This document shows positions 9,323 to 17,957 of a stretch of DNA of 64,000 nt, one piece after another. Position 1 is the first letter of the stretch. The number at the start of each line of letters is the position of its first letter. The notes under the pieces were generated by a model that did not search any database, was not told where the DNA came from, and worked only from the letters and a program-made list of their open reading frames with translations. The position numbers and the translations under genes were made by a program. The stretch is from Pseudokineococcus marinus (GTDB taxonomy: Bacteria > Actinomycetota > Actinomycetes > Actinomycetales > Quadrisphaeraceae), in the NCBI RefSeq assembly GCF_037482405.1, contig NZ_JBBHZZ010000006.1, positions 62,001 to 126,000 of the forward strand. Direction: 5' to 3'.

Positions 9323-10011
9323 GGGAGGTGCACCTTCCGGGGGTCGTCGGGCGAGGTGGTCCAGCCGCCGCGGGCCATGCGCCCGACGACGTCGACGAGC
9401 AGGGGCCGCTCGGCGGCCTTGATGCGCTCGTGGAGGGTCGCGACGTCGTCGTCCTCGAGCACGGGGACCGCCACCTGGGCGAGCACCGCACCGGTGTCGA
9501 CGCCCTCGTCGACGAGCAGCACGGTGGCGCCGGTGACCTTGACGCCGTAGGCGAGCGCGTCCGCGGGGGCCCGGGTGCCGGGGAAGGACGGCGACAGCGC
9601 CGGGTGGGTGTTGACGACGCGCCCGCCGAGGCGGGCGAGGAAGGCGGGCCCGACGAGCTTCATGAAGCCGGCGAGCACGACGAGGTCGGGCTCGAGCGCC
9701 GTGACCGCGCGGGTCAGCGCGACGTCCCAGGCGGCGCGGTCGGGGTGGTCGCGCAGGGCGACGACCTCGGCGGGCAGCCCGGCCGCGCGGGCCCGGTCCA
9801 GCGCCGGCGCGTCCGCGCGGTCCGCGACGACGCCGACGACCTCGGCGCCCCAGCCGGGCCGGCGGGAGGCCTCGAGCAGGGCCCCGAGGTTCGTGCCCGC
9901 CCCCGAGACGAGGACGACGACGCGGCACGGGCGGGCCGACCCCCCTGGACGACCTCCTGCGGGGTCGGGCGCCGACGGCTCCCCGGGTGCCGCGGTGCCG
10001 CCTGCCGTCAC
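9319..10011 (-). CDS. purN: Phosphoribosylglycinamide formyltransferase
   Basis: Transfers the formyl group of 10-formyl-THF to GAR, the third step of purine synthesis. The 230-aa protein has a disordered N-terminus of about 28 residues, then RVVVLVSGAGTNLGALLEA, the folate site FMKLVGPAF, the catalytic Asn and His in VVNTHPALSPSFPG and the Asp in DEGVDTGAVL. The GTG at 10011 is chosen because TATGGT (complement 10020-10025) ends 8 bases upstream, a leaderless arrangement. It is first in the purN-purH-DUF3017 operon. Confidence 0.95.
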   Translation of the reverse strand: MTAGGTAAPGEPSAPDPAGGRPGGSARPCRVVVLVSGAGTNLGALLEASRRPGWGAEVVGVVADRADAPALDRARAAGLPAEVVALRDHPDRAAWDVALTRAVTALEPDLVVLAGFMKLVGPAFLARLGGRVVNTHPALSPSFPGTRAPADALAYGVKVTGATVLLVDEGVDTGAVLAQVAVPVLEDDDVATLHERIKAAERPLLVDVVGRMARGGWTTSPDDPRKVHLP

Positions 10012-10074
10012 GGTCGGAGACCATAGCGGCACGCCCGGCGACCGCCGGAGCGCGACGAGCCCGTGGAGGACACC

Positions 10075-10566
10075 GTGGCCGCCCCCGGCAGCACCCCGCC
10101 CCGCCGCTCCCCCGGTGGCCCCGACGGCCAGGGCGGGCCCGGCGAGCCCGGTGGACGGCACGACGCCCCGGAGCGCGGCCCGGCCGCCGACGCGGTGCGG
10201 CGCTCGCTCCTCTTCTCGCTGCTGCTCCTCGGGGCGCTGCTCGCCGAGCGCCTCCCCTTCCCGTGGTCGGGTACCGGTCTGCTCTTCACGGCGGGGGCGC
10301 TCGTCGCGGGCGGCCTCGCCCTCGCCGACGCGGTGCGCGCCCGGCGCAGCGGCACCCTCGTGGTGCTGGCGGCCGGGCTGGTGCTGGCGCTCTTCGTCCT
10401 CGTGGCGCAGGTGGTCGCGCTGGTCGTGTGGCCGCTCCAGGACGGCCTGCGGGACTGCCTCGCCGGCGCCGTCACGGAGCAGGCGCAGGCGGCGTGCCAG
10501 CAGCAGTCCGTCGAGGACCTGACCCGCTGGGCGGAGGAGCTGGGGGGTCTGCGCTCCGGCGGCTGA
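10075..10566 (+). CDS. Small membrane protein, not recognised
   Basis: A 163-residue protein with a Pro/Gly-rich N-terminus of about 40 residues and three predicted membrane helices (RRSLLFSLLLLGALLAERL, LLFTAGALVAGGLALADAV and LVVLAAGLVLALFVLVAQVV). Its C-terminal tail has two cysteines (RDCLAGAV and AACQQQ) that could face outside. The GTG at 10075 is preceded by ggagga at a good distance; a GTG at 10063 is also in frame. It sits between purN and the PerM-like gene, pointing away from purN. Confidence 0.7.
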   Translation: MAAPGSTPPRRSPGGPDGQGGPGEPGGRHDAPERGPAADAVRRSLLFSLLLLGALLAERLPFPWSGTGLLFTAGALVAGGLALADAVRARRSGTLVVLAAGLVLALFVLVAQVVALVVWPLQDGLRDCLAGAVTEQAQAACQQQSVEDLTRWAEELGGLRSGG

Positions 10567-10653
10567 CCGCCGGGCGCGACCGCCCGCCCGAGGGCCGCTC
10601 CCCCGACGGACCTCCGCCCGCCGGGGCCCGCCTCCGAGGGGCCGGCTCGGCCG

Positions 10654-12237
10654 TCAGCCCTCGCCGCTCCGCGCCGACCCCGCCCTCCGCGGGCCGACGC
10701 CCGCCGGCACGAGCAGGACCGCGGCGGCGCCCAGGGCCACGAGGAGCGCGACGGCCCCTCCGGTCTCCCAGGCGGCGGGCCCGACCCGCTCGAGCGCCCC
10801 CGGGCCGACCGGCCCCGAGGACACGACGGCGAGCAGCGCGGCGCCCGCCCCCGCGACCGCCCCCGTGCCCGCGGCTCGCAGCAGCGCGGGGACGGCGCGC
10901 CGGGCCAGCTCGCGCCGCAGGCGCCGCGCCGCGCCGGCGTCGTCCCGGCTCCCGTCGCCGTCACCACCGCCGTCGTCCGGGAGGGCCAGCGGCGCCAGCA
11001 GCCGCAGCCGCGCGGCGGCGACGGCGCCCGCGGCGACCGGCAGCACGACGACCACCCACAGCCAGCCCCCGCCGGTGCCCTGCTGCGGCAGGCCGCCGAG
11101 GAGGGGCAGCGCCGGCAGCAGCCCGAGGTCGGTGCCCCCCGGCGTCACCGACGTGCCCGCGCCGACGGCGAACCCGGGGCCCGCCGTCCACGACAGCGCC
11201 CACACGAGCGCCGTCGGCAGCAGGAGGAGCTGGCCGAGCACGAGCACGGCCCCGCCCACCACCCCCGCGTCCAGGGCGCGGTGCAGGTCGAGCACCTGGG
11301 GGGCGCCCGCGACCAGGGACACGACGAGGCAGGCGCCCGCGCCGACGAGGCACCAGGCGAGGGCGCGGCCACCGGCCGCGGCCACGGGCCGGGCGCGGAG
11401 GGGGACGCGCAGGAGGTCGGCCAGCGCGGGCAGCAGGCGCGGGGCCGGGACCGCGCGCCGGCGCGGTCCCGCGGCGGACAGGCGCAGGCGGGCCGCCGCC
11501 ATGGCGGCGCCCGCCGACGCGCCCGCCACGACGAGCGCGCCGAGGGCGGCCGAGCCCGGACCGGGCCGCACGACCGGCGAGCCGGCGACGAGGGCCACGG
11601 CCGTCGTCAGCACGACGTAGGAGGCGACGACGCCCGCCAGCGCCACGACGAGCGCGCCGTCGAGGCCCGAGCGGGCCGACCGGGACGCCGGGTGGGTGGC
11701 CTCGAGCGCCACCGCGGTCCGGCGGCCGGCGGAGACGCACCACGCCACGGGCAGCAGGGCGAGGCCCAGGGGCCACAGCGCGAGGCTGCCGCCGGGGACG
11801 GCGAGCGCGGTGCCGTGCGCGAGCAGCCACCCGTCGGCGGCGACGCGCAGCGCGCCGTCCCACGTGGCCCCCGTCCGTGACGCGACGAGCCAGACGGCCA
11901 TGACCGGGGCCACGACGCAGAGCAGCGAGCCGAGCACCGCCTGGGCGCCCGCGAGCAGGCCGATGAGCAGCGGCGAGCGCAGGAGCGCCCCGCCCGGCGC
12001 GGCCGGGACGACGAGGTCGGCGCTCGCGCGCGGCGACGCCGCGGCGGTCCGCCCGGGCGCGCCGGGCACGACCCCGTCCCGCTCGAGCCCCTCCTCGAGC
12101 TCGTCCTCCTCGGCCCCTTCCTGCTCGGGCGCCTCCGCCGGCGGGACCTCGTCGAGGGGCTCGCCCTCGGCGCGCGGGTGCGTCGCGTCGTCGGCGGGCG
12201 GCGCGGCGGGAGGTCGGGGCGGGCGCGGCGTGGACAT
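10654..12237 (-). CDS. DUF6350/PerM-like polytopic membrane protein
   Basis: A 527-residue membrane protein with an acidic, disordered N-terminus of about 95 residues and roughly 10-12 hydrophobic segments. I assign it to the PerM/DUF6350 family mainly from context: in Mycobacterium tuberculosis perM lies between sucD and purN, the same place as here. PerM is linked there to cell division and persistence. The ATG at 12237 is used; another ATG at 12246 is only two bases after a ggggag sequence. Its promoter region runs into the assembly gap. Confidence 0.7.
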   Translation of the reverse strand: MSTPRPPRPPAAPPADDATHPRAEGEPLDEVPPAEAPEQEGAEEDELEEGLERDGVVPGAPGRTAAASPRASADLVVPAAPGGALLRSPLLIGLLAGAQAVLGSLLCVVAPVMAVWLVASRTGATWDGALRVAADGWLLAHGTALAVPGGSLALWPLGLALLPVAWCVSAGRRTAVALEATHPASRSARSGLDGALVVALAGVVASYVVLTTAVALVAGSPVVRPGPGSAALGALVVAGASAGAAMAAARLRLSAAGPRRRAVPAPRLLPALADLLRVPLRARPVAAAGGRALAWCLVGAGACLVVSLVAGAPQVLDLHRALDAGVVGGAVLVLGQLLLLPTALVWALSWTAGPGFAVGAGTSVTPGGTDLGLLPALPLLGGLPQQGTGGGWLWVVVVLPVAAGAVAAARLRLLAPLALPDDGGGDGDGSRDDAGAARRLRRELARRAVPALLRAAGTGAVAGAGAALLAVVSSGPVGPGALERVGPAAWETGGAVALLVALGAAAVLLVPAGVGPRRAGSARSGEG

Positions 12238-12271
12238 CGCCGCCATGCTCCCCGACGCGGGCCCGGGCGGC

Positions 12272-12444
12272 GGCGAGCGCCACGCCGCCGCGGCGCGCAC
12301 CGGGACGCGGGGGGGGGGNNNNNNNNNNNNNNNNNNNNNNNNNNNNNNNNNNNNNNNNNNNNNNNNNNNNNNNNNNNNNNNNNNNNNNNNNNNNNNNNNN
12401 NNNNNNGGCGAGCGCCACGCCGCCGCGGCGCGCACCGGGACGCG
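12272..12444. other. Assembly gap with duplicated flanks
   Basis: 88 Ns (12319-12406) are preceded by a run of ten G. The 38 bases at 12272-12309 occur again, identically, at 12407-12444 just after the Ns. The break falls exactly at the first base of the sucCD terminator hairpin. The simplest reading is that two contigs overlap here and were not merged, and that the Ns and poly-G are not real sequence. Confidence 0.9.
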
Positions 12445-12483
12445 CGAGCGCCCGCCACCCCGCGGGGGGTGACGGGCGCTCGC
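12444..12483 (-). terminator. Terminator after sucD
   Basis: A long GC stem: gcgagcgcccgcc at 12444-12456 pairs with gacgggcgctcgc at 12471-12483, with one G-T pair, and the stem continues through cccc/gggg. It lies 14 bases past the sucD stop. Confidence 0.85.
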
Positions 12484-12497
12484 AGGAGCCGGGGCGC

Positions 12498-13406
12498 TCA
12501 GGCGGGGAGCACCTCGCGCAGCAGCCGCGCCGTCTCCGAGGGGGTCTTGCCCACCTTGACGCCGGCGGCCTCGAGGGCCTCCTTCTTCGCCTGGGCGGTG
12601 CCGGCGGAGCCGGACACGATGGCGCCCGCGTGGCCCATCGTCTTGCCCTCGGGGGCGGTGAACCCGGCGACGTAGCCGACGACCGGCTTCGTCACGTGGT
12701 CGCGGATGTACGCGGCCGCGCGCTCCTCGGCGTCCCCGCCGATCTCGCCGATCATGACGACGGCGTCGGTCTCGGGGTCGGCCTCGAACGCCGCGAGGGC
12801 GTCGATGTGCGTCGTCCCGATGACCGGGTCGCCGCCGATGCCCACGGCGGTGGAGAAGCCGAGGTCCCGCAGCTCGTACATCATCTGGTACGTCAGCGTG
12901 CCGGACTTCGAGACCAGGCCGATGCGTCCCGGGCCCGTGATGTCGGCCGGGATGATGCCGGCGTTGGCCTTGCCGGGGCTGATGACGCCCGGGCAGTTCG
13001 GGCCGACCAGGCGGGTGGTGCCCTTCTCGGCCGCGTAGGCGTAGAACTCGGCCGTGTCCTTCACCGGGACGCCCTCGGTGATGACGATGGCCAGCGGGAT
13101 GCCCGCGTCCACGGCCTCCACCACGGCGGCCCGCGTGAAGGCGGGCGGCACGAAGAGCACCGAGGTGTTCGCCCCGGTCTGCTCCATGGCCTCGGCCACG
13201 GAGCCGAAGACGGGCACGGAGGCGGTGCGCTCCTCGCCGTCGGCCGTCGTGAACGTGAAGTCCTGCGACGTGCCGGCCTTGCGGGGGTTGACGCCGCCGA
13301 CGACCTGCGTGCCCGAGGCGAGCATGCGCGTCGTGTGCTTGGTGCCCTCGGAGCCGGTCATGCCCTGGACGAGGACCCTGCTGCTGTCGTCGAGGAAGAT
13401 CGCCAT
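12498..13406 (-). CDS. sucD: Succinyl-CoA synthetase alpha subunit
   Basis: Forms succinyl-CoA synthetase with SucC and makes ATP or GTP in the TCA cycle. The 302-aa protein has the CoA-binding opening (VLVQGMTGSEGTKHT, residues about 11-25), the motif VGPNCPGVISPGK and the phosphorylated histidine in GKTMGHAGAIVSG near residue 255. It starts 13 bases after sucC and is last in the operon. Confidence 0.97.
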   Translation of the reverse strand: MAIFLDDSSRVLVQGMTGSEGTKHTTRMLASGTQVVGGVNPRKAGTSQDFTFTTADGEERTASVPVFGSVAEAMEQTGANTSVLFVPPAFTRAAVVEAVDAGIPLAIVITEGVPVKDTAEFYAYAAEKGTTRLVGPNCPGVISPGKANAGIIPADITGPGRIGLVSKSGTLTYQMMYELRDLGFSTAVGIGGDPVIGTTHIDALAAFEADPETDAVVMIGEIGGDAEERAAAYIRDHVTKPVVGYVAGFTAPEGKTMGHAGAIVSGSAGTAQAKKEALEAAGVKVGKTPSETARLLREVLPA

Positions 13407-13419
13407 GTCAGTGCCGTCC

Positions 13420-14586
13420 TTACTTCGCAGCCGCGAGCTCGGCCGCCTTCGCGGCGGCCCCGTCCATGGTGTCGACGAGGGTCACGAGCGGGTGGGCCGC
13501 CTCGTCGAGGATGCGCCGCCCCTCGACGACGTTGTTGCCGTCGAGGCGCACGACGAGGGGCTTGGTGGCGGAGTCCCCGAGGATCTCCAGCGCCGACACG
13601 ATGCCGTTCGCCACGGCGTCGCAGGCGGTGATGCCGCCGAAGACGTTGACGAAGACGCTGCGCACCTGCTCGTCGCCGAGGATGACGTCGAGGCCGTCGG
13701 CCATCACCTGCGCCGAGGCGCCGCCGCCGATGTCGAGGAAGTTCGCCGGCTTCACGCCGTGCGCCTCGCCGGCGTAGGCGACGACGTCGAGCGTGCTCAT
13801 GACGAGGCCCGCGCCGTTGCCGATGATGCCGACCTCGCCGTCGAGCTTGACGTAGTTGAGGCCCTTGGCCGCGGCCTTCGCCTCGAGCGGGTCGGCCGCC
13901 GCGGCGTCCTCCAGCTCGGCGTGGTCCTCGTGGCGGAAGGAGGCGTTCTCGTCGAGCGTCACCTTGCCGTCGAGGGCGATGACGTCGCCGCCCTCGGTGC
14001 GCACGAGCGGGTTCACCTCGACGAGGGTGGCGTCCTCCTCGCGGTAGACGTCCCACAGCTTCTGGAAGGCCTCGACGACCTGCTCGCGCACGTCGGCCCC
14101 GAAGCCGGCGGCATCCGCGATCTCCTCGGCCTTGGCGCGGTCGACGCCCGTGCGGGCGTCGACGGGCACCCGGGCGAGGGCCTCGGGGCGCTCGACGGCC
14201 AGCTGCTCGATCTCGACGCCGCCCTCGACGGACGCCATGGCCAGCAGCCGGCGCTCGGAGCGGTCGAGGAGGATCGAGAAGTAGTACTCCTCGGCGATGG
14301 CGGCGCCCTCGGCGACCATCACGCGGTGCACGACGTGGCCCTTGATGTCCATGCCGAGGATCGCCTCGGCGTGCGCCTGCGCCTCCTCGGGGCCCTTCGC
14401 GACCTTGACGCCGCCGGCCTTGCCGCGACCGCCCGTCTTGACCTGGGCCTTGACGACGACCACGCCGCCGCCCAGCTGCTCCGCCGCGTCGCGCGCCTCC
14501 TGCGGCGTCGTCGCGACGACCCCGCGCAGCACGGGGACGCCGTGCCGCTCGAAGACGTCCCGGGCCTGGTACTCGAAGAGGTCCAC
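13420..14586 (-). CDS. sucC: Succinyl-CoA synthetase beta subunit
   Basis: The ATP-grasp subunit that binds the nucleotide and succinate and works with SucD. The 388-aa protein begins DLFEYQARDVFERHGVPVL and has the ATP-grasp lysine region (VVVVKAQVKTGGRGKAGGV) and the motif FVNVFGGITACD near residue 318. The GTG at 14586 has gaggtgagg upstream. A -10-like TAGGGT lies at complement 14639-14644, giving a leader of about 45 bases. Confidence 0.97.
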   Translation of the reverse strand: MDLFEYQARDVFERHGVPVLRGVVATTPQEARDAAEQLGGGVVVVKAQVKTGGRGKAGGVKVAKGPEEAQAHAEAILGMDIKGHVVHRVMVAEGAAIAEEYYFSILLDRSERRLLAMASVEGGVEIEQLAVERPEALARVPVDARTGVDRAKAEEIADAAGFGADVREQVVEAFQKLWDVYREEDATLVEVNPLVRTEGGDVIALDGKVTLDENASFRHEDHAELEDAAAADPLEAKAAAKGLNYVKLDGEVGIIGNGAGLVMSTLDVVAYAGEAHGVKPANFLDIGGGASAQVMADGLDVILGDEQVRSVFVNVFGGITACDAVANGIVSALEILGDSATKPLVVRLDGNNVVEGRRILDEAAHPLVTLVDTMDGAAAKAAELAAAK

Positions 14587-14638
14587 CAGCGATCCTCACC
14601 TCGGGGTCTGCCGCCGCCGGTCGGCGGCACCGCGGGCG

Positions 14639-14644
14639 ACCCTA
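14639..14644 (-). promoter_or_regulatory. -10 box of sucCD
   Basis: TAGGGT on the minus strand, about 52 bases before the sucC start. The -35 region is not recognisable. Confidence 0.45.
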
Positions 14645-14755
14645 TCGGCGCTGCGCCGGCCCGCCCGACGCGGCGGCGGCCCCCTCCGGCCCCCGAGACC
14701 CCGTCCGGCTCGCCCGGCTCGTCCCCGCGCCCGGCCGGACGACGGCGGGCACGAC

Positions 14756-14790
14756 GACGGCGGGCCGCCCCGCAGGGGCGACCCGCCGTC
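14756..14790 (-). terminator. Terminator of the MFS transporter operon
   Basis: A 16-bp stem (14756-14771 with 14775-14790, one mismatch) and a three-base loop, 17 bases beyond the stop of the small subunit gene. Confidence 0.8.
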
Positions 14791-14806
14791 GCGGGAGGGG
14801 CGGCGC

Positions 14807-14974
14807 TCAGCCGGTGAAGAGCGTGACCACGCGGCGCAGGGTCTGGACGAGCCCGTAGACGAGCGGGACGCCGACGAGCGTCCACCCGATCCCGAGCAGG
14901 GCCTTCTGGACGCCGGCGGACGGGTCGTTGCGGCCGGGGCTCTCGCGCTCCGGGTCTGCGGCGGTGCTGGACAT
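14807..14974 (-). CDS. MFS transporter small subunit
   Basis: A 55-residue protein with a polar N-terminus of about 20 residues and one hydrophobic helix (ALLGIGWTLVGVPLVYGLVQ), followed by TLRRVVTLFTG. Short proteins of this form sit directly downstream of oxalate/formate-type MFS transporters in many bacteria and are annotated as their small subunit. The ATG at 14974 has a strong RBS (aggaga), and the start lies 22 bases after the stop of the large transporter gene. Confidence 0.85.
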   Translation of the reverse strand: MSSTAADPERESPGRNDPSAGVQKALLGIGWTLVGVPLVYGLVQTLRRVVTLFTG

Positions 14975-14996
14975 GGCGTTCTCCTGGGCGGTCGGG

Positions 14997-16388
14997 TCAG
15001 CGGGCGGCGGCGGGCGCGGGCGCCGCGGCGTCGGACGGCTCGTGGAAGCGCTCGGCCACGGGCTTGATGAGGAGGTTGGCCACGAAGCCGATGACGAGCA
15101 GCACGACCATCGTCAGCAGCGCGGGCCGGTAGTCGGCCGCGACGAGCTCGCCCGGCGTGCCCCGGGCGTCGAGGAAGCCGTTGACGATGAGGGGCCCGGC
15201 CACACCGGCCGCCGACCAGGCGGTGAGCACGCGGCCGTGGATGGCGCCGACCTCGAAGGTGCCGAAGAGGTCGCGCAGGTAGGCCGGCATCGTGGCGAAG
15301 CCGCCGCCGTAGAAGGACAGGATGACGAGGGCCAGCAGCACGAAGAGCGCCGTCGCCGTCTGGCCCACGAGGGCCAGCAGCACGTAGAGGACGGCGCCGA
15401 CGCCGAGGTAGACCATGTAGATCCGCTTGCGGCCGATGACGTCGGAGGTCGAGGACCAGACGAAGCGGCCCGCCATGTTGCCGAGCGAGAGCAGCCCGAC
15501 GAAGCCGCCGGCGGCGACCGCGGAGATGGCGGTGGTGCCGCCGTCGCGGAAGAAGTCCTGGATCATCGGGGCGGCCTGCTCGAGGATGCCGATGCCCGCG
15601 GTGACGTTGCAGAAGAGCAGGACCCACAGCAGCCAGAACTGCGGGGTGCGGACGGCGTTGTTCGCCGAGACGGACGCGGTCGTGACCATCGAGGACTGCT
15701 TGCGCGTCGAGGGGTCCCAGCCCGGGGGCGCGTAGTCCGGCGGCGCCACGCGGATCGTGAAGGCGCCGTACATCATCGCGACGAGGTAGATGACCCCGAG
15801 CGTGACGAACAGCTGCGCCACCGCGGAGCCGCTGGCGACGGAGCCCGCGGTGCCGTCGTAGGAGCTGTCGTACGCGCGCAGGAGCTGGTTGGACAGCGGG
15901 CTGGCGATGAGCGCGCCGCCGCCGAAGCCCATGATCGCCATGCCGGTGGCGAGGCCCGGGCGGTCGGGGAACCACTTGATGAGCGTCGAGACCGGCGAGA
16001 TGTAGCCGATGCCGAGGCCGATGCCGCCGAGGACGCCGTAGCCCAGGTAGACGAGCCACAGCTGGGTCGTCGAGATGCCGATCGCCGCGACGAAGAAGCC
16101 GGCGGCCCAGAAGCAGGCGGCGGTGAACATGGCCTTGCGCGGGCCCCCGTGGTCGACCCACTTGCCGAGGACGGCGGCCGACAGGCCGAGCATGACGATG
16201 GCGATCGAGAAGATGACGCCGATGGACGTCAGGCTCGCGCCGAAGGTCTCGACGAGCGAGGACTTGTAGACGCTGGTCGCGTACACCTGCCCGATCGAGA
16301 GGTGGACGGCGAGCGCGGCGGGCGGGATGAGCCACCGCGAGTACCCCGGTCCCGCGACGGTGCGGGACCTGTCGAGGAAGCTGGCCAT
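14997..16388 (-). CDS. OFA-family MFS transporter (oxalate/formate antiporter-like)
   Basis: A 463-aa, 12-helix major facilitator protein in the cytoplasmic membrane. It matches the OFA family through its opening (WLIPPAALAVHLSIGQVYAT), the loop motif GGPRKAMF and GIGLGIGYISPVSTLIKWFPDRPGLATG, and helices 7-12 include FGTFEVGAIHGRVLTAWS. OFA proteins carry small carboxylates such as oxalate, formate, lactate or pyruvate; the substrate here is unknown. The ATG at 16388 is chosen for its RBS (aaggag). TAGCGT about 60 bases upstream is a likely -10. Confidence 0.88.
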   Translation of the reverse strand: MASFLDRSRTVAGPGYSRWLIPPAALAVHLSIGQVYATSVYKSSLVETFGASLTSIGVIFSIAIVMLGLSAAVLGKWVDHGGPRKAMFTAACFWAAGFFVAAIGISTTQLWLVYLGYGVLGGIGLGIGYISPVSTLIKWFPDRPGLATGMAIMGFGGGALIASPLSNQLLRAYDSSYDGTAGSVASGSAVAQLFVTLGVIYLVAMMYGAFTIRVAPPDYAPPGWDPSTRKQSSMVTTASVSANNAVRTPQFWLLWVLLFCNVTAGIGILEQAAPMIQDFFRDGGTTAISAVAAGGFVGLLSLGNMAGRFVWSSTSDVIGRKRIYMVYLGVGAVLYVLLALVGQTATALFVLLALVILSFYGGGFATMPAYLRDLFGTFEVGAIHGRVLTAWSAAGVAGPLIVNGFLDARGTPGELVAADYRPALLTMVVLLVIGFVANLLIKPVAERFHEPSDAAAPAPAAAR

Positions 16389-16550
16389 GGACGCGGACTC
16401 CTTCGTCGGTCGAGGCGCCAGCTCGGGGGAGGCGGCACCGGACCGGGACGCTACAACGGTCAAGCAGCCTCGGCGGTTCCCGCGGACCGCGACACCCCGA
16501 CCGTGACCGGTCCGTCACCGGCGCCACCCGTCCGGGTGCGCCACCCCGAG

Positions 16551-16736
16551 GGCGACGTGTGGCCACATCGCCCCCCGGCCCGCCCCCGCCAGGGCGACGT
16601 GTGGCCATGTCGCCCCCGGCCCGCACCCGCACGGCGACGTGTGGCCCTATCGCCCCCCGGCCCGCACCCGCACGGCGACGTGTGGCCATATCGCCCCCCG
16701 GCCCGCACCCGCACGGCGACGTGTGGCCACCTCGCC
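16551..16736. repeat. Array of five ~41-bp repeats with a palindromic core
   Basis: The unit gcgacgtgtggcc starts at 16552, 16594, 16634, 16675 and 16716 (periods 42, 40, 41, 41). The core ggcgacgtgtggccayrtcg is an imperfect palindrome around tggcca with ggcga/tcgcc ends. The linker (cccccggcccgcacccgcac) is also nearly constant, so this is a tandem repeat and not a spacer array. The fifth unit is truncated. The same core returns in reverse orientation at 17848-17957 on the far side of the DUF559 gene. In the 432 bases between the two genes (16389-16820) I see this array and the MFS promoter, and nothing else. Confidence 0.92.
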
Positions 16737-16820
16737 CGGCGCAGGGGGCCGCTCCTCGCGACGGACGTGCTGCCAGGACCCGGCGAGCCGCACGACGTCG
16801 GCGGAGCGGTCGCGGACCGA

Positions 16821-17702
16821 TCAGCGGGACGAGCGTCGACCACGCTGGACGGCGCTGCGGACCGCGGCGACGACCAGCGCGGGTTCGCGGAGCATGTCCG
16901 CGGTCACGTGCACGACGCTCCAGCCGACGCCCTGGAGCGCGTCGGACCGTGCCCTGTCCCGGGCGAGCTGCTCCGGGTGCCCGTGCCAGGCGCCGTCGTG
17001 CTCGACGGCCACCCGTGTGCCGTCGACGGCGAGGTCGACACGGGCGACGAACGCCCCGTCCGCCGTCCGCACGACCACCTGCGGGGTGACGTCCAGACCA
17101 GCGTCCTGCAGGAGGAGCCTCAGACGGGTCTCGGGCGGTGACGCGGCGCGGGCGTCCGCCAGGTCGGCGGCCGCACGAGCGGCCACCACTCCCCGCTCTC
17201 GGTGGACGGAGAGACCTCGACGCACGTCGTCGAGGTGGACCAGTCCGGCGTGCGCCACCGCGTCGAGCCGCACCACCGCCTCGTCCCGAGGCAGACCGAG
17301 GGAGAGGTCGAGCGCCATCCGCAGCGGTGGGGCGCACGGCGTCGACCCGACAGATCCCTCCGGGGAGACGAGAGGGACGACCACTCGGCGCTGCCGCACC
17401 CCCCTCACCCGGCAGCGGTACGCCGACTCGGGGAGCACGACCTCGACGTCGTCGTCGGCGAGCAGGAGAGGCAGCCCACGGACCGTGGCCAGGGACGCAC
17501 CGGTGATCCTGGCCGCGGGAGGCAGGACCAGAGCGGCCGCCTCGCACCTCAGCTGGTGCGTGCGCGGCACCTCGGCGAGGGCGTGGACGCCGGGCAGCAG
17601 TCGCTGCACGAGAGGTCCGCGCAGCTGCTTCGGCGTCGCCCACCCCTCCCGGACGGCTGTGGAGCCCCTGAAGACGCGTGGGAGACGTCGTCGCTGCAGC
17701 AC
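16821..17702 (-). CDS. DUF559/PD-(D/E)XK nuclease-like protein with an AbiEi-like N-terminus
   Basis: A 293-residue protein in two parts. Residues about 1-110 resemble the N-terminus of AbiEi-type antitoxin-like proteins (LPRVFRGSTAVREGWATPK, GVHALAEVPRTH, RITGASLATVRGLPLL). Residues about 190-290 resemble DUF559/Vsr-like nucleases: Glu in SPPETRLRLLL, VARVDLAVDGTRVAVEHDG with the D...E-x-D pattern, AWHG and a Gln/Arg-rich helix. The GTG at 17702 follows GAGCCT by 6 bases, a weak leaderless pattern. By eye its third codon positions are less GC-biased than neighbours, which may point to transfer. It is bracketed by inverted repeat arrays. Target and activity are unknown. Confidence 0.75.
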   Translation of the reverse strand: MLQRRRLPRVFRGSTAVREGWATPKQLRGPLVQRLLPGVHALAEVPRTHQLRCEAAALVLPPAARITGASLATVRGLPLLLADDDVEVVLPESAYRCRVRGVRQRRVVVPLVSPEGSVGSTPCAPPLRMALDLSLGLPRDEAVVRLDAVAHAGLVHLDDVRRGLSVHRERGVVAARAAADLADARAASPPETRLRLLLQDAGLDVTPQVVVRTADGAFVARVDLAVDGTRVAVEHDGAWHGHPEQLARDRARSDALQGVGWSVVHVTADMLREPALVVAAVRSAVQRGRRSSR

Positions 17703-17847
17703 GCGCCGAGGCTCGCGCCCTCGCCGGCGCCCGCGGCCTCCCCGCGGTCGTCGGTGGACGAGGACCCGTCGCCAGGCGGCTGTGGACGTCGGGCGGACAT
17801 CAGCTCACGACCACGGCGCCGGTGGGCGGGCGTGCCCCTCGCCGTGA

Positions 17848-17957
17848 GGGGCGACATGGCCGCACATCACCCTCACTGGTCGAGGCACGAGGGCCACATG
17901 GCCACACACCGCCCCCCGAACAGGTCCCGAGGGCCACATGGCCACACATCGCCCCGC
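17848..17957. repeat. Second palindromic repeat array, inverted
   Basis: Three units begin with gggcgacatg or gggccacatg at 17849, 17891 and 17931 (periods 42 and 40). Their core (cacatggccacacatcgccc in the last unit) equals the reverse complement of the core at 16551-16736 with few changes, so the two arrays point in opposite directions. The stretch 17703-17847 between the DUF559 gene and this array shows nothing else I can name. Confidence 0.88.

Noticed and set aside
12272..12444. Direct repeats as attachment sites of a mobile element
   Set aside because: The repeat borders an N run and poly-G and no mobile gene is present; contig overlap explains it better.
16551..16736. CRISPR array
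   Set aside because: The interval between cores is nearly the same in each unit, so there are no spacers, and no cas genes are near.
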